Below are positions 9,902-20,466 of a DNA stretch of 64,000 nucleotides, piece by piece (position 1 is the stretch's first letter; each line of letters starts with the position of its first letter). The stretch lies in the NCBI GenBank assembly GCA_017311185.1, contig JAESUZ010000481.1, positions 1,426,001 to 1,490,000 on the forward strand, in the 5' to 3' direction. The notes beneath the pieces were generated by a model that saw only the letters and a list, made by a program, of their open reading frames with translations, ran no database searches and was not told where the DNA came from. The translations under genes were made by a program, and so were the position numbers. The stretch comes from Proteles cristata cristata (Eukaryota; Chordata; Mammalia; Carnivora; Hyaenidae).

Positions 9902-12159
9902 GCCAGAATATTTGAAACAATATTCATTTCTGATCAGTTCAGTAATACAATGTCCTTCAGGGTCCACTTGAGCGTTTCAGTGGAGAAGAAAAGAAACTTT
10001 GCTACCTGGAAACTGAAGACTGCATAGGTCAGTGAAAAAAGTCCTTAAGGACTTTCGGAACCAGGAGTTAACTTTTCTCAACTGTGAAGGTAATCTACAG
10101 CAAATTTTTATTGCTTTTTCAACTGAGTGGGTGTACACCAATTTTTTTTTCACACAAAAAGTATGTTTTTCATATGTCAGAGTGGTTTTACCAAACACAG
10201 AGAAAATATGTCTTTTGGTTCATTTGCATTTGAAAGAGCCTCTTTTTGAATTAGAAGTTCTCTCTCTCTTTACCACAAATTATGTGTTTTTCAAACAAAT
10301 ATTGTGGAGAGCTGATGTAGCCATAATGGTCTGAATGTAGATGTGTTCTGTATTACATTAATTCTTGGCGTGGGTTCGTTTGGTGAAAGTTACTGCTTTT
10401 GTTGCTGCCAAAGATGAAAGAGAGTTTGTTTTTTTGCTGCTGTTGTTTTTGGAACTTTTGGTGGGCTTTGGGGTGGCGTGGTAAGCCCCTCCTGGGGAGG
10501 AGAGTCCTCTCTTTCTGTGTGTAATGTGAATTTCTCACAGTGTTCAACTGTAACTCTGAGAAAGGGAGACAGTGTTTTTAGAATCTGTGTAGCAGTCGAG
10601 TTTTTTTTTAAATGCAGTTTTGGAGGGAAACAGTACTTGAGAAAGGCAGAAACAGGGTTTGTAATGAAGAAATGAAATCAAGACCTTTTTGGTGAATGTA
10701 AGCAGTGAATGCAAAAAATACTGCGTGCTGTAGACTCCCTGGTTTAGTTTAGATTCATAAACTAAATGAATGAACAGAAAGTCGATCAGACTTTCAAGTG
10801 TCCTGTCTTTTAGATCAATTGTGATAACACAGGAAACACAGATTAGAGCGATGTTACGTCTCGGAAAAGCAAGTTAGCAAAGGCAGCCCCTTTAAAACAT
10901 CTGAGGAGTGAGGTTATGAAGCCACATGTCCTCTTGAAGGAACGGTGCATTCTGGGCTAGAGCAGTTCAGTTTTATTCAAGAATTTTAGAAGTAAGAAGG
11001 GATTTATTTCTATTCAAAACAAGAACGGCCAGGCGGGGATTATTGACAGCCAGGGATTACATATTTGGTGGATTACAAAGCATCACATATTCTTAATGTG
11101 TAAATCAGACTGACCGGCTAGCTATTCAGGGGATGTAAATGAAAATGCTGTAGTTCCACACGGAATCAGATGTAGCAGCCCCCCACCCCCTTGCCCTTCG
11201 TTCTCCATCTTAATGTCCCCGAAAGGGATGGTAGAGGTGGGACAGGGTGTGAAATAGGACTTCACTGATGAGCTGACCTTGCTCTTTTTAACTTCTGTCC
11301 ATCTGTTCTTACTGAGCAGCTGAAGCAGGGAGCAAAGTGGGAAGGGGGCCTCAGGGGAGATGAGGAAGAAGAGGCCAGACCCCTCCAGGCCCTGTGATCT
11401 GCCACCCCCTTCCCAGTCCTGTGATTTAGACCTAAGAAGAGAAGCTAAGTGGATGCATCTAAATCCACTTCCTTCTGCTCCCAGCGCTTTGATTTAGGAG
11501 CCATTGCTGCAATTCTGCACCTGCCTCTGCTTTTCATAAGTAATAGCTGCTCCGACGCATAGATGGGGGTTTATTTGTTATAGATTGATCCCCAAGGAGA
11601 TAGCCACAGTAATTCAGGCTTGTTTTGGTTTTTCCTTTCTTCCCTAACATGTGGCATAGATCTTGATAAGTTTAATTGAAACAACAAATCCTTTTGGGGA
11701 TGGGGGAGCACAGTTCTCTGTGAACGTGTGTGTGCACACAGTCTGGGCTCTGGGACGGCACAGCTTGCAGGCTTTCCACAGCCAAGGGCATTTGTCTGGA
11801 GTCAGAGATCCTTTCACTGCCTTGGCTCCGTCTGTTTGGAAACAGAGGAGGCACACATTCTGGAGTATTCTTTCCTGATTCTACTTTCCTCTCCATGCAC
11901 CTCCTCCAACCGTCTTCCACCTTCATGACCTATGTCTCAAAAAATGGTACTGAAACTTTGGGATGCACAAAGGAAACCCAAAGGCCTCTTTCTGTTCGCA
12001 TCTGGATAAAATTGTGACCAGGGAAAGTGGGTGAGAGAAAAGAAGTCTGATGTCACTGTTTTAAAAATGCATAGAACTGACTTCCCAGAGGTTTTCTTGT
12101 CTGGAGTTTCCTGAGTGCTTTTGTGTCCTGCCCAGGCCCCACCCACAGGACTCCAAGAA
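9902..12159. other. Unique noncoding sequence
   Basis: No recognisable repeat or exon across most of this stretch. The part at 10740-11170 keeps several CpG-containing words (gttacgtctcgg, gactgaccggctagc) in otherwise CpG-poor DNA and might be conserved noncoding sequence, which cannot be tested here. A run of C near 11180 and G-rich stretches near 11340 are simple composition features. Confidence 0.45.
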
Positions 12160-12265
12160 GGCAAGTATCACATCCTTATTTTGCAGTGAAGTGCAGTGGT
12201 TTGTCCAAAGCAGAGTTAGAACCAGCACACAGAGCCTTCAGGCTCCAGTTTAAGACTTCACCTAC
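12160..12265 (-). mobile_element. MIR SINE relic
   Basis: Words such as tggtttgtccaaagcagagttagaacc and ggctccagtttaagac follow the reverse complement of the MIR core ('gacttgcccaaggtcac...agccgggattcgaaccca'), with a gap. Confidence 0.45.
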
Positions 12266-12714
12266 ACCCTAATAGGAATGATTTGAGATGAGTTTCTGCA
12301 TCTTGGACTCAGTTTCCCCATTCACTTTGAGGGTTTGGACAATAGGCAGTTATTTTGTGCAATAGTCCCTCAAATGAATCTGTTAGTATAATGGTTTCTT
12401 AAACTGGAGAAGCCCTTCAGACTCTTCAGGGGCAACTTTTGCATCTTTCCTTTTATCGTTGATGCCACCTGTTAAAATCGATGGGACCAGTGTTGACATT
12501 TTCATCTGCCAAAAGACAAAACTGAAAGATGGAATGACTTGCTGCCTCCAATCAGAGGCTGGGTGGGCATTCAGTTTGCCCAACTCACAATTTGGAATTT
12601 GAGGCCATCCTGAATCTATGTGGGGACCTCGGGGTTCCTGATGTAGGGAGGGTACATATAGAGTAGTCCCATGGTTCACGAAAGGGGAAGTGTGTTGGGG
12701 GCTTAAAATACTGT

Positions 12715-12985
12715 TTGTCCCATGATGCAGGAGAAAACTCAGGCTGGAGGAGTTATGGACTTCACCCACAGTCACCCTTAGGAGGTTGGGAAGCTGGCTC
12801 TGAATCACCTGTAGGACCCCAATGTGTGTGCCATATGGCATAGTGATGAAGTGTCCAGGCTTCGCTGGGTTTCTCTGCATCTCATTTTCCTTGTAGGGAG
12901 AATGGGCATTCCTAGAAGGGGGTGCTGGGAGGATCCTATGAGATGATGTATGTGACATATTCAGCATGGTGTGTCGCACAGTGAA
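12715..12985. mobile_element. Two adjoining MIR-like relics
   Basis: 12715-12810 resembles antisense MIR (cacccacagtcaccctt...gctggctctgaatcacc). 12845-12985 resembles sense MIR (ctgcatctcattttccttgtagggagaatggg...cctatgagatgatgtatg...cagcatggtgtgtcgcacag). Both are diverged, and their opposite orientations suggest two insertions. Confidence 0.45.
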
Positions 12986-14504
12986 CCCCATGGTGTTCTG
13001 AATGATGATGCCTATTGTATTTTGTGTTCTGTGTCACCCATTGTGAGTGCTGGTTACTCTTTGTGCAAACCCCAATCAGCTCTTAGCTCAGCTCCTGGAT
13101 TCTCAGGACAGTTGTGTTCAGCGAGTAGCCATCATCCTGTGAATAGCGCTGAAGTCATTGGTATTGAAAATACAAAAACTGTGTGCATTGGTGGGGACTT
13201 AGAAAGGACAGAAATGATGTTGTTCATCTCTGCCTCTGGAGAGGCCAGTGGGAGGTTAGCCAGACAGATGGGACTGGGGCAAGGAGGACCGTTGAGTCAA
13301 ATCAAGTCATCTCTGGTGAACTTTACTTGCTGCTGAGCAGACTGTTTGCATGTGAGATGTCTCTCTGAATGGAAGAATGGCTAGCCAGGGGTTATTCTGG
13401 GCTCACAGACCCGGTGGGTATAAAATGGAGACACTTGCACACACAGGCTGTAGAACTGACATGGTTTTGTATTTCTTGGCCCTTCTGACCAGCAGGGACT
13501 GGGCTTTGAGCTCAATGGAAGGTCTGAGCTGACACATGGCATTATGTTAGAAAGATCTCCTTAGAGAGAGAAAGCTCCAGGGTCCACTTCTGACCAAATC
13601 AGTGCTTTGTAATTGAGGTTTCCCCACAGAGAGGGCTGTCACTGCACGTCACAGCCCTGTAAAACCACACAGAGGGCAGAGACACCCCCCAGAGCACGTT
13701 CAGCGTGGCTGAACAAATGTACCTAGGAGCTCAAGTGCAAACCATCAGGACAGGTGTGATGGTACCTGACTGCGAAGCCAACTTCAGGGACTGGCTAATG
13801 AGTAAAGATTTTAAATGTCTATTTAACATTCTCAAATAATTTAGAGTTTAGGTGCTTTACCATGACCCTTCAGTTGCTTGTCCATGCTGAGAGGAGAAGG
13901 TCAATGTTGGGGGTTGGGGAATGTAGATGGGTGTTGGTTTCTTGAGCATCTATTATGTATCTTCCACTAGATTTTATGCTTTACCAGCCTTGGCTTCTCT
14001 AAGTTCACAGTATCCCTGGGGAGTTTAAAGAGGAGGGAATCTTCTGGGAGAGGAGAGGGTATATGGCCACTGAGATAAAGAGAGTTCACAGGATTGACCA
14101 ACTGAGCATACGATACCATGTAGAACTAGGAAGACATCCAGGAAGGAAGCATTTTTAGATGGAAAAAGGTAGTTGTGTTCCAATAGTCTTTTAGCAATTG
14201 AGTAGTATTTCTGTGAGTTCCTTTGATGGGAGATGCCAGGCTTGGCCAAATCTGCGATCCATTGGCATGTGTCGTCCAGAGTTGGGCAAGTCCATTCCCA
14301 CAGAGTCAGTGCTTAATTAGCTCTTTGCATACCACCTGCCTTTGGGAAGTCACTCCACTTGAACAACAAATTGAAATTCTCTTTTTGGGCTCTTTAAGGA
14401 CCGATTTCAGTCCTTAAGAGTTTTGCAGCTTCAGAAGTTGAAAATCCCAGTAATTGTTAGGCAGTATCCTGTAACTTAAAAACAGAATTTGGAATGAAAT
14501 GCCT
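12986..14504. other. Unique noncoding sequence
   Basis: The open frames here (up to 121 codons on the plus strand at 12971-13336) show no domain, no conserved motif and no exon context, and are treated as chance. A weak antisense L2/MIR-like word lies at 13935-13995. Confidence 0.45.
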
Positions 14505-14640
14505 GGGATTTGGATTCCGACTTGGAAATTTCCAAGCTGTGTGACTTCTAGTAAATTCATTTTACCTCCATGTACCTTAGTTTTCACACCAGAGAACTGG
14601 ATGACCAGTGAGAAATTCCTCAGGTGGGATGACCATTAAA
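14505..14640 (+). mobile_element. MIR SINE relic
   Basis: Contains the MIR core order: gggatttggattccgac, then agctgtgtgacttctagtaaa and ttacctccatgtaccttagtttt. Confidence 0.7.
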
Positions 14641-15029
14641 GTGAGTTTTTAAAATGTAGCCTGCTTTACCTGTGGTTATTCCTTCCCCCTCAGCTGTTAT
14701 CTGAGTGTTCTCGTGCTTTCTGCTTTTCTGTTCTAAAAAGGCTTTTCCTTCACTTACTTAGATGGGAAGGGGCCTGGTTAGCTGAGCAGGGCAAACTGGT
14801 TTATATCAGAATACTGGAGACTCTTTTTTTTCCTTTTGCTCCAATTAACTTTATATTTGCCAGATTATTGAAGGACAGAGGAACTGGACAGAAAATGTAG
14901 CCAGAGCAGAATTTGATCAACTATAGGAAGTTCCCAGATGCAATGAAATATAAACAACAAACCAGGGTACCAAATGAATTATTGACACATGTATATTTCC
15001 ACATACTCCCTGAGAAGATGGGAAAATCC

Positions 15030-16010
15030 TCCACCCCTGCCCCATTAGGATGGCTACTTAAAAGAAAATAACAAGTGTTGGTGAGGATGTGGAAAAATTG
15101 GAATCCTGTACCCTGTCAGTGAGAATGTAAGAGGGTGCGACTGTTGTGACAAACAATATAGCAGTTTCTCAAAAAGAGAAACATAGAATTCCATTTGATC
15201 TAGCAATTCCACTTCTAAGTATAGACCCAAAATAATTGCAACCAGGGTCTCAAAGAGAGACTTGAACATCCACGTTCATGGTGGCATTATTCACAGTAGC
15301 CTAAATGATGGGGGCAACCCAAGTGTCTATCAGTGGATGAATGGATAAAGAAAACGTGGTGTATATGTGCAATGGACATTATTCGGCCTTAAAAAAGAAG
15401 GGATTTTGGACATGTGCTACAACATGGATGAACCTTGAGGACATTATGCTAAGTGAAACAAACCAGGTACACACATACAGTTACTGTATGATTCCACTTA
15501 TATAAGGCACCTAGAGTAGTTGAATTCACAGAGACAGAAAGTAGAATGGTGGATGCCAGGGTCTAGGAGTGGGGAAATGGGGAATTATTCTTTAATGGGT
15601 ACAGAGTTGCAGTTTGGGAGGTTGAGAAAGTTCTGGGGATGGATGCTGGCAATGGTTGCACAGAATGTGAATGTACTTAATGCCAAACTGTATTTTTTAA
15701 AATGAGCAAGGATTGGGGCGCCTGGGTGGCTTAGTCGGTTAAGCGTCCGACTTTCGCTCGGGTCATGATCTCGCGGTTCGTGGGTTCGAGCCCCGCATCG
15801 GGCTCTGTGCTGACTGCAAGCTCGGAGCCTGGCGCCTGTTTCAGTCTGTGACTCCCTCTTTCTCTGACCCTCCCCTGCTCACGCTGTCTCTCTCTCTCTC
15901 CTAGAAATAAATAAAACATAAAAAAAATTAAAAAAAAAAATAAAATGAGCAAGGATGGCTAAATTTTATAGTATGTATATTCTATCACAATTAAAAATAA
16001 AAAACACTGA
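15030..16010 (+). mobile_element. Ancient L1 (ORF2 end and 3' UTR), split by a SINE
   Basis: The sense strand reads through the degraded C-terminal part of L1 ORF2 (ttggtgaggatgtgg, atgaatggataaaga, atggatgaaccttgaggaca) into an old L1M-type 3' UTR (ggtggatgccagggtc, gttctggggatggatgc, gtgaatgtacttaatgcca) and an A-rich end near 16010. Bases 15714-15940 are a later SINE. No coding potential remains. It is clearly older than the two long L1 copies because its sequence is far more diverged. Confidence 0.85.
15714..15940 (+). mobile_element. Felid SINE, 'TAGGA/GACTGAAACAGG' subtype
   Basis: Full sense copy. It has head ggggcgcctgggtggcttag, an intact B box (gggttcgagcccc), a body with cagtctgtgactccctc and a tail ctagaaataaataaaacat followed by A-runs. 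A perfect 16-bp TSD (taaaatgagcaaggat) lies at 15698-15713 and 15941-15956, which suggests a recent insertion. Confidence 0.97.
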
Positions 16011-16494
16011 GAATGTAAAAAGTCAGTATATTAGTTTGTAAGGAAGGACTCACCCCCTGGAAGTATTTGTCTCATTACTAAAGAGAGGAGAGGAAGATTG
16101 TAGGAGAGGAAGATTAGGCTCAAATTGAGGAGGAAAATAGAACAAAATCATTCAATAAATATACTTTGTGGCAGTGAGAAAAAAAAAGAACACAGAAGAG
16201 AAATGTCAATTTCCAGAATTTCTATGTGTGAAGTTCTTAGGGGTGGGGTATTTTGGACACTGTGTCCACACAGCAAGCATGCCACTTAAATCATTCATTT
16301 GGGGTAGTATTTAGTGGCTAATACAGATGTGGCAGTACCAAAAGCTCAAAAGCCACCTCTTTTTGCTAGACCTTGAGTTTCCTATTGGATTACGTTTTTA
16401 CCAGAGGCTACCTTTGTGAAAGGTCTGTGGTGAGGAAAAATATGGAGCTCCACAGAAATTCAAACACTACTCATAATCAGGCAGAGGAGGGGAG
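16011..16494. other. Unassigned noncoding sequence
   Basis: AT-rich DNA after the old L1 tail. I see no gene or clear repeat. Confidence 0.4.
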
Positions 16495-16660
16495 GAAAAG
16501 CAAGGAGTATGTAGTGAGTGCCTATTTTGTACCACGTGTTTATGGACACCATCCTTCAAGTCCTTTCAATTGCCTCTTGGTCCATTTTCTAAGCGTGGCG
16601 AGACCAGGACTAGAACCCGGGTCTCAGTGAGAGCCTGAAGCTTACTTTGTTTCATCACAC
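16495..16660 (-). mobile_element. MIR SINE relic
   Basis: Antisense MIR pattern: tgagtgcctattttgtaccac at the left and accaggactagaacccgggtctc at the right, matching the reversed MIR head region. Confidence 0.6.
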
Positions 16661-17929
16661 TTCAGTCTTAGGCCTCACCTTGCCTCGGTTAACTGTGTAG
16701 ACCTTCCCTCCCTGTTTTTGCTGTCGGCAGCCATAGATGGAAGTTTGTCTCAAACCAGATATAAGTCTCACACACACACACAGACTCGGACCCTCCCAGG
16801 GGGCTTCTGGGGTGGGGGTGGGGGGCCCAGCATCAGCCTCCACAATCTGAACATCATTTTTAATTTTCACAAATATTCTCATGGCAACATTTAACCTTCT
16901 TGAGGTAAAAAAAAGAAAGCTCCAGAAGTCCAGGTGTCTGGGGAACACATTTTCTGCAGTGCTGTGTCGGGTTCAGGTGTTGGAATAAATGAACCCGGAG
17001 TGCACCGGCCCCTCCCTGGAAGGCTGTTCTCAGGCTCCTTTGTTTGGTTTATGTATAGCCATCAATGCATCATTCCTTCTGCTTCAGCTGTTTGAGAATC
17101 CCATCTTCTCTATTGATTTCCCACAGAACGTTTACTGCTCTCCAAGGTGTGACCTGTACCTCTAGCTAATTTATTTCTGTCATGGCTGTAGGATTTAGAA
17201 ATGGAGGGGGATGGGGGGAGAGCTGGGAAAGAGTGATATGTCCAAGATGTGGGAAGTAAATTCAGCATTGGAGCCCCCGACAGGCCTGCCTGCAGCTCTG
17301 GAGGGCAGTTATGTGCACACAGCAAGGGGACTTTGTTTGAAAATCTGCTCAGCACGGCGGAAGCTCAACCACGGGGTTTCAGGAGGCCAGGAATTAGAGA
17401 AGGGCCCCATGGGAGTGGAAAAGCAACGAAAGACTGTGTTTGAAAATAACATCTTGACTGTCCAGGAGCCAGTCACCGTACTGAGCAGTATGTGGTCGGG
17501 TTTTTGTTTTTGTTTTTGTTTTTGGTTCTTTTTTAATGAAATGATGGAAAACTGCTACTAGAGTCGGGGAGGCAACTAGTGAAGTCATACTCTCTTCTTC
17601 ATGGGATTTTCAACAACAGGACATTCACGTCTCAGTCTCTGGAACTGGGATTGCAGAGACCGACACGTGAAATACTGAGTCAAACCACTTGAACATAAAC
17701 CAGCCTTGCCCTCCATGCCCACAACACACCTGGTGACCCTTTCCGTGGTCTGATTTGATCAGATCACTCTTCCAATGTCCACTTCATTGTTACTTCTGTG
17801 GAAACAAGTTCTGTCCTCTTAGAAAACCTGGTGATAAGCTTCTGCAAGGAAGGATGGAGATTGTTTCTCATTTTGGCCTGGATAGTGACTCAGATTAGTT
17901 AAGTGACTGGAGAAGTACTATTTGAAGAG
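16661..17929. other. Unique noncoding sequence
   Basis: No exon recognised. It includes a short (CA)n at 16771-16782 and a (TTTTTG)n tract at 17500-17524. The 116-codon frame at 17211-17561 ends in the TTTTTG repeat, reads as phenylalanine/cysteine/tryptophan-rich there, and is treated as chance. Confidence 0.45.
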
Positions 17930-18100
17930 TACTGTGAGGTTTTCAAGATGTTTTTCATATACATCATTTTATTTTATTTCCATGACAAAGCGAAGAAGGA
18001 GGTATTGGTATTTTCTGTGCATGCATGAAGAAATGCTGGCTCATGTGGCTAATCAATAGCAAATATAGGATTCAAGTCCAGGGCGTCCGCTTCTAGGTTC
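17930..18100 (-). mobile_element. MIR SINE relic
   Basis: Antisense MIR pattern from ttttcatatacatcattttatt through gacaaagcgaagaaggagg to ataggattcaagtccagg. Confidence 0.6.
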
Positions 18101-18871
18101 AGTTTGGATTACAGGATACCACAGGAGTGCAGGGGTCATGATATGTTACCACGGTTCCCCACTGAATAATAGAAGCCAGGCAGTAAGAGGCATGAAGGCC
18201 AACAATTGCCCAAACACTTAGAAAGACACTAAGGGCATGAATCAGAACTGAACTAAACATACAGCCTTCGAAACTTCCACTCATATGGTTCATGCATACC
18301 ATAAGTCTTTTTGAACTACGCTAAAGCCTTAGGAAGAAGGGTAAAACATTCATCTCATATACCAGCCTCCAACCTCATCCTAATGTACATGCAGATTCTC
18401 TGTCACTCTTTATAGGAAATAAACTATCTCCACATGTGTTATCATCAGTTATAAAGTATCCTTGGCTGGGTATTAGAACAGTAGTTTGTTGTGAGGCTGG
18501 CTAATGGAGTTAATGTCTATAAATGCCAGCCATTCTAGGAACCTCTCTTTTTTTCCACAGTGTGGTGTATGAGGGTCTTCTGTGATGTTAGTAGGAGAAC
18601 AAGATGGTGGGCACAGGAGACTGGCGGGTCTTTCACAATTAGAACCTAGTCTACCTGTAACCGTCCAACTCTGGAGAAGAGCAGCCCACTTCATCTTGCC
18701 TGCTGGCCAGACAAGCAATCTCAGCACCCACTTCTGAGCCTAAAGGAACCTCAGAGCCTCAGTGTAGAGGTGCAGACTTGAGTCACTCCATTTTTAAAAA
18801 CCTATAGCATGACAGTAACATGGAAAGGCTTCTGTCCTAGGTAAGTACTTGCAATTAAAGAAGAAGGGATA
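18101..18871. other. Unique noncoding sequence
   Basis: No gene or named repeat recognised between a MIR relic and a SINE. Confidence 0.4.
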
Positions 18872-19080
18872 GGGACACTGGGTGGCTCAGTCGGTTAAGA
18901 GCATCTGACTCTTGATTTTGGCTCAGGTCTTGATCTCATGGTTTGGGAGATCGAGCCCCACCTTGGGCTCTGCACTGACCATGTGGAGCCTGATTGGGAT
19001 TCTCCCTTTCTCTTGCTCTCTGTCCCTCCACCACTCATTCTCTCTCTCTCTTTCAAAATAAATAAATTTTGAAAAGAAAC
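18872..19080 (+). mobile_element. Felid/carnivore SINE, older variant
   Basis: The head gggacactgggtggctcag is diverged, and the copy carries 'taagagcatctgactcttgattttggctcagg', a longer anticodon-side segment than most copies here. The tail is tttcaaaataaataaattttg. A 10-bp TSD, agaagggata, lies at 18862-18871 and 19081-19090. Confidence 0.93.
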
Positions 19081-19503
19081 AGAAGGGATAATCTTATAGA
19101 TAAATTTAAAAAGTCCAGTGTGTAGGAATAAGAATAACTGTAAATAGCTGAAGTTATTTTGGTTTGAGAAGACCTGGTCTTTGAAAAGAAACTTACTCTC
19201 TTCTTTTATATGTGACAGACCACATTCCCACCACCTCTGAAGTAACCTTTGTCCCGGGACTTAGGATTTTGAGAAGTGAGGAATGTGCTACAAAACAAAG
19301 GCTCCGGACAAAGTCATATTTCCTTCCACATCAACAACATGTGAGGCTGTGTTTTGCTGTTTCTCTCACCTGGAGCAAATTTTATTTCTTTGCTCCTTTC
19401 CTTTCTGCAAGCAGATTTAGGACACTGATGCCTTCCTTGAGGTTGGCCTGAGTTAGCGTGTTACTGCAGAGAGAACTCAGGACTTACAGATATATTTTTT
19501 TTA

Positions 19504-19690
19504 AAGCCTGAATTTGAGTACTGGTTCCACAACTTATTAGCTGTGCGGCTGCAACATTTAACTATTATAATCAATTCTGCATCTGTAAAATGGGTATATT
19601 AATATCTATCCTAACTCACAGAGCTGTTGGGTGAACCTCAGGAGACAATGGGTGGAAAGATGTTTTGTAAACTTGAGAGTACTGTACAGG
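19504..19690 (+). mobile_element. MIR SINE relic
   Basis: Sense MIR: cctgaatttgagtactggttcc, ttattagctgtgcggctgc, ctgcatctgtaaaatgggtat, ctcacagagctgttgggtga. The order and spacing match the MIR core to 3' end. Confidence 0.8.
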
Positions 19691-20197
19691 AAAGGAGTTT
19701 TTCCTGTATTCTTCTGAGTTCTTCAAATGTATGGACAACTGGTGTGATCTCAATTATGCTATTGTAATGAGAGAATTTTCTAGCATGTTTCTATTTAACC
19801 TCAAAACTTACTTGGGGCCATGATTTGGAATGAGCCTACAGCTCTCCACTAACATGCGAGATACAAACCTTGTCCCTGCTCTTTTCCACCTCTCTCTAAC
19901 ACTTCCTAAATGTCCTGCCTCTTTGCTCTGAGAGTATGGCTGACTCCCATATCTGGTCCTGTTATTTTTTGGAGGTTTGCCTGGGAACCTCTTTTATGGA
20001 AGTCTCCTCATCAGTGGGACACCATCTCACTGCCCCTGGAATTCCCACAGTTATTGGCTCAAAGTGGTGGGGGGGGGAGGGGCTGGGCAATGTGCAGATA
20101 AGCAACTGGGCTCTGAGTTGCAGAAACCTCCACTCTCAGTTCCGAACGTGGTGTGTCATAAAAACAATAGAATGCATGAATTTTAAGTCTAATTATA
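19691..20197. other. Unassigned noncoding sequence
   Basis: Target region of the L1-A insertion. It contains a G-run at 20068-20082. No gene recognised. Confidence 0.4.
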
Positions 20198-20466
20198 CAA
20201 TAGTGATGTAGTTCTTTTTTTTTCTTTAGAGATTTTATTTTTTTATTATTATTATTATTATTATTTTTTACAAATAGTTTATTGTCAAATTAGTTTCCAC
20301 ATAACACCCAGTGCTCATCCCCACAAGTGCCCTCCTCCATGCCCCCCCCTCCTCCCCCCCACATCCACCAGTCCTCAGTTTTTGTCAGCATTCAAGAGTC
20401 TCTCATGGTTTGCCTCTCCCCCTTTCCCCCACCATTTCCGCCCTTCTTCTCCCCCTTGGTCCTCTG

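Noticed and set aside
9656..10027. Long lysine/arginine/glutamate-rich and phenylalanine/serine-rich open frames
   Set aside because: They are readings of the CTTT/CCTT microsatellite on either strand and have no gene structure.
12383..12991. 202-codon minus-strand open frame
   Set aside because: It is the longest frame outside retroelements, but it overlaps two MIR-like relics in opposite orientations, has no recognisable domain and no exon context. Chance is more likely.
15775..15786. tRNA gene suggested by a B box (ggttcg...gcccc)
   Set aside because: The match is the tRNA-derived head of a SINE. There is no intact cloverleaf, and the same head recurs in about two dozen copies.
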